DNA from: CAZUMH01 sp964621645
Lineage (GTDB): Bacteria > Zhuqueibacterota > QNDG01 > JAGLOF01
Length of the DNA: 6,861 bases
Direction: 5' to 3'
Assembly: GCA_964621645.1 (NCBI GenBank)
Contig: CAZUMH010000136.1
Location: 1-6,861, forward strand
Positions 1-5,109 of this stretch are shown here, one piece after another. How positions within the stretch are numbered: position 1 is the stretch's first letter; every line of letters begins with the position of its first letter. The position numbers and the translations under genes were made by a program. Below the pieces are notes generated by a model, which saw only the letters and a program-made list of their open reading frames with translations, was not told the DNA's origin and made no database searches.

Positions 1-436
1 AAATCATTTCACCGCAGTCGGGACAAATCCATTTCTCTTTTTCATTTCGAATGAAATGTCGTATCCCAAATTCTTCTATCATTTTAAGATTGTCGATCAT
101 GCTCATCTCATACTTTGCTCTGTAACGCTTATCCAATTGTTTCAACCTGGCACAGGGAAATTTCCCACAGCTGTCGGAACAATATTTGGTGTTGCTCTTG
201 GACAGATTTTCACAGTTTCTGATTATACATGCGTTACGATATTTTGATTTCTGACTTTCTTGTCTATCGATCATTCGGCACCCCGGGCATGTATTTTTAT
301 CTCTGATGAATCCCAGGCAAAGACGGCAGTTCATTCCGCAAGGTGAAATTAAATCTGCAGGAATTGTTGCCCTGATTTTTCGAACGGTTGCTCTCAAAAA
401 CTTACTCTTCAATTTTATCGTTCCGCAGGGGTTCAT
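1..436 (-). CDS. DUF3795 cysteine-rich protein, C-terminus cut by window edge
   Basis: Reading the minus strand from the ATG at 436-434 gives 145 codons open through position 1, so the C terminus is missing. The protein matches the DUF3795 pattern: ADLISPCGMNCRLCLGFIR (about residues 27-45), a CPGC pair (50-53), CIIRNC (70-75), a C-x3-C-x4-C cluster ending in GKFPCARLKQLDKRYR (to about 106), then MSMIDNLKMIEEFGIR and finally WICPDCG (136-142). Thirteen cysteines are visible, mostly as paired C-x(2-5)-C, which implies bound zinc or another metal; that is inference, as the family has no established function. Homologues usually continue for a further short cysteine-rich stretch, so little is lost. 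An in-frame TAG lies five codons before the ATG, so this is the first possible ATG. Its purine-rich AGGG is only two bases from the ATG, unusually close; a TTG at 412-410 is an alternative start. GC content is about 39% by hand count, below the neighbouring genes. It lies 37 bp after the phosphoesterase gene on the same strand, so read-through is possible. Family call is confident, function is not. Confidence 0.88.
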   Translation of the reverse strand, partial: MNPCGTIKLKSKFLRATVRKIRATIPADLISPCGMNCRLCLGFIRDKNTCPGCRMIDRQESQKSKYRNACIIRNCENLSKSNTKYCSDSCGKFPCARLKQLDKRYRAKYEMSMIDNLKMIEEFGIRHFIRNEKEKWICPDCGEMI

Positions 437-446
437 GTCCCTGTGG
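423..446 (-). promoter_or_regulatory. Stem-loop enclosing the DUF3795 start codon
   Basis: On the minus strand, bases 446-439 (CCACAGGG) can pair with 430-423 (CCCTGCGG) with one A-C mismatch, leaving an 8-base loop that carries the ATG at 436-434. The only Shine-Dalgarno-like bases (AGGG, 442-439) are inside the stem. If it folds in the mRNA, it would hide the ribosome site. The dyad is seen directly; a regulatory role is inference, and coincidence is possible in so short a stem. Confidence 0.3.
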
Positions 447-473
447 AGCTAATAATTATTTCTGATCACAAAT

Positions 474-3020
474 TCATTGTCCGCGTGATAATGCCGGATA
501 CGGCACATCGTACCCTTTAACGGCGTGCCAGATGATTCGGTTGAAGGTATCCTCATCAATCCGATCGACATCATCCAGATCCTGTTCCAGTGACAATTTC
601 GCCCAGCGGAGCGCATCTCCCGTCAACGTTGCCAAAGGCGGATTCAATTCATCGAGCCGGATGTCGCTTGGCAGCGCTTCATAGGGAGTACCATCCGCCG
701 TTTCGGTAAAACAATCCGTCATGGGCTCCGCCGCCAGATCAAATTGATTCATGGGAGGAATGCCGAGTATGTTCTCCATGGTCCGGACCATATTAATTTG
801 AGAGTAATAGGTCGAAATAACTTCGCCGCGTTTTGTATAGGGGCTGATGACCAGGGCAACGGTGCGGTGTCCGTCCACATGATCCAGGCCCGCCTGAGGG
901 TCATCTTCGGTGACAAAAATACAGGTTTCCTTCCAGAACCTGCTGTGGGAAATGGCTTCAACGATTTGTCCCAGGGCCAGATCATTATCCGCGACGGCCG
1001 CCCGGGGGGTCGGCATGCCGGGACGCGTCCCCGAGGTGTGGTCGTTGGGCAGCAGCATAATAACAAAATTGGGGAAATTGTCGTTCTTTTCGAACGCGTT
1101 CAGTTCTTTAATGAATTCAGCCGCCCGATACACGTCAGGAACAGTATTGGGGAATCCCACGAACGTGGGGCAGAGGTACGGTTTAAGCTGTTCAAGATTT
1201 TCTTTGGCGCGAATTGTTATTTCCTGCGTTCCCGCTAAGAAATCATGGTATATATCCGTAAAGGTGGCATTTTTCGGTTCAATTACGGCATCAACAAATT
1301 CACCGTAATCCCGAAAGGTCAATCCATGACGCAGCACATTATCCCAAATGAAACCGGTGCTGGCGTAGGCCAGGGCATCATTGCCGTCATAGGGATAACT
1401 GCGGCTGAAATCGCCGAAGAATCGTTCAAGATAATCCGTCGCATACGCTTCATCGGTCCATTGGTGCCCGTCGGCGCTTAAAATGCCGCTGCAGTAGAAA
1501 TTATCCAGTAAGACAAATGTCTCCGCAAGTTTATGGTGATTGGGGGTCACCTCCCTGCCGAAATGCATCAGATTCATATCCCCATTCCCCTGCTCCATAT
1601 CGCCGAACACCTGATCGTAGGTGCGATTTTCTTTAATGATGTAGACCACGTGTTTAAAACGGGATATTTGGGTTGGTATCTGTGGAACCGGCACCTTGCT
1701 TCTTACTGTATTCCCCGATCGGTTTGCCGTCCACTTTTGCACATAGGTGTTATTTTCCCGCACGGTGTTCGTCATTGCCGCCAGCTTCCGTTTGTCGGGC
1801 AGGGGGATAATGGAAACCGTTCCCAGATGATCATGGGAATTATATCCGGCTCTATCCGTTAATTGATTTCGCGAACCGATACCTTTTACATTCGCCACAT
1901 ACAAATAATTCGTTTTCTCGTCCAGGATGACCGACGCGGGATACCAGCCGGTGGGGATGTATCCGATAACCGTGCTGGGCCTGCCGATCCGTACCACGCA
2001 AACGGCGTTGTCCGTCCCGTTGGCAATGTAAAGATATTTCCCGTCCGCGGAAACGGTCAGGGCATTGGGGGCGCTGCCAAAGGGCAGATCCTTCTGCAGG
2101 CGGACCGATATTTCTTCAATCACTTCGTCCGTGCCGGTGTTGATCACGGAAACAATATCACTGTTGGCGCAGGCGACAAATAAGCGGGAATGGTCCGGAT
2201 TGAGCGCCATTCCGCCGGGATGAAGCCCCACCTCAATATTTTTGCGCTGGACCTGTGCAACCAGATCGACGACGGACACGGATCCGTTACTGGCGACGCC
2301 GGTTTCCGGATCGACCAGCACCTGACTGCCGGAGGTATTATAGGTGGATTCACCCTTGCGAGGCCTGCGTCCGCCCCAATTGCTGATATAGGCTTTTGTA
2401 TCGGAAGCAAGCACAACATCGTAGGGAGCGATCCCCACCGGGATCTCTGTCACGGATGTATCCGTCAGGGTCACGACTGCCAGCGTATTATTCCGGCTCA
2501 GAGTAACGTACATCTTATTTTCAGGGCTGTTCAGCGCCAGACCTCCCGGAACGGCACTGCCTCCGATGGAGGGGGATGGCAGAGTGATGGCATGTTCCCA
2601 GCGCAGGATGAGATTTTCATCCAAGGAGGCAACGAGTATTTTATCCCGTGCGTCCGTCACAAACAGCTTCTTCCCGTCCACCGAGGCGCATAATCCCGTA
2701 AATGAACTCCCGCTTCTTTTAAATGCCAATGACTGCAGGATGGTCCGATCCTGCAGGCGGATAATATCAAGAGACTTTCTGTTTTTTATCGCCAGCAGTT
2801 TTTTCCCGGGAATAAGAGCCAGATCGACCGGCCTGCCCGGGAAATAGACCTGGAATCCGGCGGGGCGCAGCAATTGATTTGTGGGAACCAGGACGCTTCC
2901 GTCGGGCTGGGGACCCACTTTAATCGTTGTTCCATCGGTTTGCGCTTCCGCCGTTACTATGGTAAACAGGACGGTACATACAAGGGATAAAACCGAAAAT
3001 GATGCTGACCGCTTTTTCAT
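474..3020 (-). CDS. Secreted YncE-type beta-propeller fused to alkaline-phosphatase-superfamily phosphoesterase
   Basis: The 848-residue product has a signal peptide (MKKRSASFSV start, hydrophobic core, cleavage likely after AEA at residue 26), so it should reach the periplasm or beyond. Residues about 40-415 form a YncE/YVTN-type propeller, with repeats such as LHPGGMALNPDHSRLFVA (266-283), SAPNALTVSADGKYLYIAN (316-334) and GWYPASVILDEKTNYLYVAN (358-377). Residues about 455-800 are a phosphoesterase of the PF04185 kind (alkaline phosphatase superfamily). Its visible signatures are KENRTYDQVFG (E464, N465, D469), SADGHQWT (S515 in the presumed nucleophile region), PNDHTSG (D660, H661), EDDPQAGLDHVDGHRT (E705, D706, D713, H714, H718) and the C-terminal family signature RIIWHAVKGYDVPYP. 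These acidic and histidine residues are the expected metal ligands, so the domain looks intact. Databases annotate this architecture as bifunctional YncE/alkaline phosphatase family protein; the natural substrate is unknown. No T9SS tail is present. I prefer the ATG at 3020, although the frame opens at a GTG at 3077 and has an ATG at 3050: the signal peptide begins at 3020 and GGAG (3030-3027) lies six bases upstream. Confidence 0.93.
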   Translation of the reverse strand: MKKRSASFSVLSLVCTVLFTIVTAEAQTDGTTIKVGPQPDGSVLVPTNQLLRPAGFQVYFPGRPVDLALIPGKKLLAIKNRKSLDIIRLQDRTILQSLAFKRSGSSFTGLCASVDGKKLFVTDARDKILVASLDENLILRWEHAITLPSPSIGGSAVPGGLALNSPENKMYVTLSRNNTLAVVTLTDTSVTEIPVGIAPYDVVLASDTKAYISNWGGRRPRKGESTYNTSGSQVLVDPETGVASNGSVSVVDLVAQVQRKNIEVGLHPGGMALNPDHSRLFVACANSDIVSVINTGTDEVIEEISVRLQKDLPFGSAPNALTVSADGKYLYIANGTDNAVCVVRIGRPSTVIGYIPTGWYPASVILDEKTNYLYVANVKGIGSRNQLTDRAGYNSHDHLGTVSIIPLPDKRKLAAMTNTVRENNTYVQKWTANRSGNTVRSKVPVPQIPTQISRFKHVVYIIKENRTYDQVFGDMEQGNGDMNLMHFGREVTPNHHKLAETFVLLDNFYCSGILSADGHQWTDEAYATDYLERFFGDFSRSYPYDGNDALAYASTGFIWDNVLRHGLTFRDYGEFVDAVIEPKNATFTDIYHDFLAGTQEITIRAKENLEQLKPYLCPTFVGFPNTVPDVYRAAEFIKELNAFEKNDNFPNFVIMLLPNDHTSGTRPGMPTPRAAVADNDLALGQIVEAISHSRFWKETCIFVTEDDPQAGLDHVDGHRTVALVISPYTKRGEVISTYYSQINMVRTMENILGIPPMNQFDLAAEPMTDCFTETADGTPYEALPSDIRLDELNPPLATLTGDALRWAKLSLEQDLDDVDRIDEDTFNRIIWHAVKGYDVPYPALSRGQ

Positions 3021-3023
3021 GTT

Positions 3024-3030
3024 CTTCTCC
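3024..3030 (-). promoter_or_regulatory. Ribosome binding site deciding the propeller-phosphoesterase start
   Basis: The minus strand reads GGAGAAG, then AAC, then the ATG at 3020-3018. GGAG is six bases from the start codon, which is good spacing. This site and the signal peptide that starts there favour the ATG at 3020 over the in-frame GTG at 3077 and ATG at 3050. Confidence 0.7.
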
Positions 3031-3136
3031 AATCGGATAATAACATTCATGGGGATAATTTCTTTCCGTTCCTCCACTGTATTAATGACAGGTATGATGC
3101 ATGAACCAGTGGTCCAGTTTCAACCAGGAAAGACAT

Positions 3137-3382
3137 ATGTACAAGCGTATGAGGCGTGCTATTTTTACACAGGATTGGACACCAGACGTCCGTCAATTAC
3201 TGTTCCTGTTGAACAATGACACGCCCCGACGCGCTCCTATGATGATGGACGAACCGATCATCATGGTGCGACGTATTGGATCCAGCGGCCGTATTAAAGC
3301 CACGACAATGATCGTGGCGCAGACCACGAGCATGAATCCGTCGAAGATCTTTCCAGCCAAATCCCGCACCCGCAGTGCTTAA
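3137..3382 (+). CDS. Doubtful small ORF, 81 residues, unrecognised
   Basis: An ATG at 3137 opens 81 codons ending at TAA (3380-3382), with AGGAAAG at 3126-3132 at a workable distance. The product is basic, starts MYKRMRRAIFTQDW, contains DEPIIMVRRIGSSGRIK (about residues 38-54) and ends KSRTRSA. I do not recognise it, and it has no signal peptide or clear membrane segment. It is the only plus-strand candidate that does not lie over a good minus-strand gene, and the third codon positions are fairly GC-rich. Against it: it crosses both dyads in this gap, it points against all neighbours, and a hydrophobic minus-strand frame overlaps it. Chance is the simplest explanation. Confidence 0.15.
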   Translation: MYKRMRRAIFTQDWTPDVRQLLFLLNNDTPRRAPMMMDEPIIMVRRIGSSGRIKATTMIVAQTTSMNPSKIFPAKSRTRSA

Positions 3383-3436
3383 ACAAGAACGTCCTCAATG
3401 CGTACCAACGATTTAATTTGTCTTAATTGCTGCGAT

Positions 3437-3476
3437 AAAAATCCTCATCGTCCCGGGGCGGAACCCCACGACGATG
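3437..3476 (-). terminator. Probable intrinsic terminator of the five-bladed T9SS protein gene
   Basis: Reading the minus strand from 3476, CATCGTC (3476-3470) pairs perfectly with GACGATG (3452-3446). A two-base internal mismatch follows, then GGGG (3467-3464) pairs with CCCC (3457-3454) around a short loop, then AGGA and a run of five T (3441-3437). It begins 34 bases after the stop codon of the propeller gene. The T run is short and offset by four bases, so this is probable rather than certain. It would separate the propeller gene from the phosphoesterase gene. Confidence 0.5.
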
Positions 3477-3509
3477 GAATCCTGAGCATAATTGGATTAT
3501 AGAAATACG

Positions 3510-4811
3510 TTACTCGATTTTCACCATTTTCCTGACAGCCTGAAAATTCCCCATTTGAATTTTATAGTAATAAATGCCTGAGGGAGTCTCCCGCATGTTT
3601 AATGCAATGGAATATCGGCCCGGTTGTCGAAATGCATTGACCAACTCCTTGACGACCTGGCCGGTTACATTATACACAGCCAGATGTACCAGACACGGCT
3701 CCTTAACGATATATTCGATTTGTGTTGACGGGTTGAATGGATTGGGAAAGTTCTGTTCCAAAGCGAAGATTTTCGGCAAAGCGGGATTGTCAGAACCGAT
3801 GGCATTGGTATAATCCGAAAAAGCCAGTTTGACGATTTTCGAATTTTCCGGGGTGTACCACATTTTATACTGGCTATTCGTGCGAATGACGCATGTCCCG
3901 GAGACATCCTCAAAATAAATCCCCTGGTCTTCATCAAAACATGCTCCGGTTGCATCCAGACCCGGAGCACGGGTCCATTGTATTCCGTCAGAGGAAATGC
4001 TGCATCCAATTCGGGTTATGATCCCGTCATAGCCGCTATACCATATCATAAATCCTTCATCTGTTTTTATGACAGCCGGCCAGGAAGCCGAGACATAATC
4101 GAAACTGCCCAAAGGTCCATGATCAATTACCGCACCATTTTGTCCGCTGCCGTTGACCGTGGTCCAGTGGATTCCATCAGAGGATCTGGCATACCCGATG
4201 CGGTTACTTTGAGAATACCACATATGGTAGGTGGACCCTGATTTCACGACACAGGGCATGGACAGGCCGAGAGTGTCGGGAAGCCCCGTCATATACGAAT
4301 CATACACACTGCCAAGTGTTCCAGGTCCCGCCACCCTGGTCCAGGTTGATCCGTCAAGGGACCAGGCATATCCGATGGAATTCAATCCTTTTGCTCCGAT
4401 AGTAGGATTATATCCCCAGTACCACATTTTAAAGGTATCGTTGTCCGCAATGACCCATCCGTGCCCGGCATGCATCGCGTCAAAGGCGGTTGGGCTTAAT
4501 ACCGGCCCCATGACGACTTTATTGACAGATTGCCAGGAGATGCCGTCGGGCGATGTCGCGTATCCCATACAACTGAGTTGCAGCATATCATTACCAATTG
4601 GAAAAACGCGGACACAGGTATACCACATAAGGTAGTTTGTACCGTCAAACAGAATACACGGCCGCTGGATAGACAATGCTTCCGGATCAATTTCGCCGTT
4701 TTTTACCGGATTATCGGGGTAATTTGTCCAGCGGATCTGGGATCTCAGTATGTTCGGTTGAAAGCAGGTGAATACAGCAGCAATGATGAATATTCGTTTT
4801 GTGATATTCAT
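3510..4811 (-). CDS. Secreted five-bladed beta-propeller protein with T9SS sorting domain
   Basis: The 433-residue product starts with a signal peptide (MNITKRIFIIAAVF, cleavage perhaps near LRS at 22-24). Residues about 45-335 contain five similar blades: YLMWYTC..MGYATSPDGISWQ (60-94), FKMWYWGY..IGYAWSLDGSTWT (127-158), YHMWYSQSNRIGYARSSDGI (195-214), FMIWYSGY..IGCSISSDGIQWT (254-280) and YKMWYTPE (315-322). This blade pattern (xMWY, then IGYA-S-DG--W) is typical of the five-bladed glycosidase-like superfamily around GH43, GH32 and GH130. I cannot place a catalytic acid triad, so it may bind or cleave sugars, or neither. Residues about 348-433 are a T9SS type A sorting domain: FALEQNFPNPFNPSTQIEY, VYNVTGQVVKEL, then PSGIYYYKIQ and VRKMVKIE. 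The protein should therefore cross the outer membrane by type IX secretion and be anchored or released. The start is supported by GGGGGA (4821-4816) four bases before the ATG. A rhamnosidase gene lies upstream on the same strand, 298 bp away, which hints at glycan use without proving it. Confidence 0.9.
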   Translation of the reverse strand: MNITKRIFIIAAVFTCFQPNILRSQIRWTNYPDNPVKNGEIDPEALSIQRPCILFDGTNYLMWYTCVRVFPIGNDMLQLSCMGYATSPDGISWQSVNKVVMGPVLSPTAFDAMHAGHGWVIADNDTFKMWYWGYNPTIGAKGLNSIGYAWSLDGSTWTRVAGPGTLGSVYDSYMTGLPDTLGLSMPCVVKSGSTYHMWYSQSNRIGYARSSDGIHWTTVNGSGQNGAVIDHGPLGSFDYVSASWPAVIKTDEGFMIWYSGYDGIITRIGCSISSDGIQWTRAPGLDATGACFDEDQGIYFEDVSGTCVIRTNSQYKMWYTPENSKIVKLAFSDYTNAIGSDNPALPKIFALEQNFPNPFNPSTQIEYIVKEPCLVHLAVYNVTGQVVKELVNAFRQPGRYSIALNMRETPSGIYYYKIQMGNFQAVRKMVKIE

Positions 4812-4815
4812 TTTG

Positions 4816-4853
4816 TCCCCCGCTTATATAATAATTTCTTACTGAACAAGCAA
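4816..4853 (-). promoter_or_regulatory. Ribosome site and weak promoter-like bases before the T9SS propeller gene
   Basis: GGGGGA (4821-4816) is a usable ribosome binding site four bases from the ATG at 4811. Upstream, the minus strand carries an AT-rich TATTATATAA run (4833-4824) that could hold a -10 element, with TTGCTT (4853-4848) 17 bases before TATATA (4830-4825). The -35 match is poor, and a start of transcription from TATATA would leave almost no leader. FCB bacteria also use a different -7/-33 consensus, so the promoter part is only a guess. Confidence 0.3.
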
Positions 4854-4950
4854 GTCGTAGAGGATGAGCCCGTGGACCATCTTGATCCTGATTCTTAATT
4901 ACGACCCTAAGAATTGATTGATAATGCGTTGATGCTGGATTTTGCGTAAT

Positions 4951-4992
4951 AGGGGCAACGCCCCTGATAGTAAAAGTTTCGGGGCAAGCCCC
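4951..4992. repeat. Pair of GGGGC mini-hairpins, possible terminator or dispersed repeat
   Basis: Two related perfect inverted repeats lie close together on the plus strand: AGGGGC-AAC-GCCCCT (4951-4965) and GGGGC-AA-GCCCC (4981-4992). They share GGGGCAA and are separated by 15 bases that include AAAA. In the direction of the rhamnosidase transcript, the first hairpin is followed by GAAACTTTTACT, a weak terminator-like context, about 118 bases after the stop codon. Short GGGGCAA/TTGCCCC palindromes in intergenic DNA often belong to dispersed repeat families; that reading is inference, since only one genomic location is visible. Confidence 0.45.
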
Positions 4993-5109
4993 ACCGCGAG
5001 CGAATCCCTGTATTTCTTTACCTTAACACTTTATTTCGATTTTATCAACTTTTTCTTTACGATAAATATTTTGCCTCATACTATTGCCATGTAAACCGGT
5101 TGCAAGGCT

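Larger units (their letters stand above)
3021..3509. other. 489-bp gap without a recognised gene
   Basis: No protein family could be recognised here in any frame. The gap holds a likely terminator near the propeller gene (3437-3476) and two perfect dyads: ATGATGAT at 3239-3246 with ATCATCAT at 3257-3264, and GCCACGA at 3299-3305 with TCGTGGC at 3312-3318. The heptamer-like string CCACGA occurs at 3300, 3325 and 3465. On the plus strand an 81-codon frame (3137-3382) has an upstream AGGAAAG. On the minus strand a 46-codon frame, ATG at about 3333 to TGA at 3195-3193, would encode a hydrophobic segment (MLVVCATIIVVALIRPLD). These frames overlap and cannot both be real. The stretch could be regulatory DNA, a decayed gene or mobile-element remnant, or a small gene. 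Any promoter of the propeller-phosphoesterase gene should lie in its left part, but I see no clear -35/-10 pair. Confidence 0.6.
4812..5109. other. 298-bp gap between rhamnosidase and T9SS propeller genes
   Basis: No gene is visible here. Reading leftward from the rhamnosidase stop codon there is an AT-rich stretch (about 5000-5090), then two GC-rich mini-hairpins (4992-4951), an AT-rich dyad (ATTCTTA at 4891-4897 with TAAGAAT at 4908-4914, 10-base spacer), and finally the leader of the propeller gene. Confidence 0.6.

Noticed and set aside
56..247. Plus-strand 63-codon ORF
   Set aside because: It lies entirely over the DUF3795 gene on the minus strand, whose cysteine pattern is far more convincing.
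749..1066. Minus-strand 105-codon ORF, and another at 2144-2419, inside the phosphoesterase gene in a different frame
   Set aside because: Out-of-frame shadows of a gene with intact motifs before, within and after; no sign of a frameshift.
744..1238. Plus-strand 164-codon ORF, and others over 910-2847
   Set aside because: These lie antisense to the propeller-phosphoesterase gene, whose motifs run unbroken through the region; they have no recognisable family.
3021..3077. Extension of the propeller-phosphoesterase gene to the GTG at 3077 or the ATG at 3050
   Set aside because: The extra residues precede a normal signal peptide, and a good ribosome site sits before the ATG at 3020.
3101..3200. 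Possible insertion-sequence end, from the string TGGTCCAGTTTCAACC and the basic ORF start that follows
   Set aside because: The resemblance to IS21-type ends is from memory only. No matching second end, target duplication or transposase motif is visible.
3193..3335. Minus-strand 46-codon hydrophobic frame as a small membrane protein
   Set aside because: Poor ribosome site, no recognisable family, and it overlaps other equally weak frames; recorded only under the gap.
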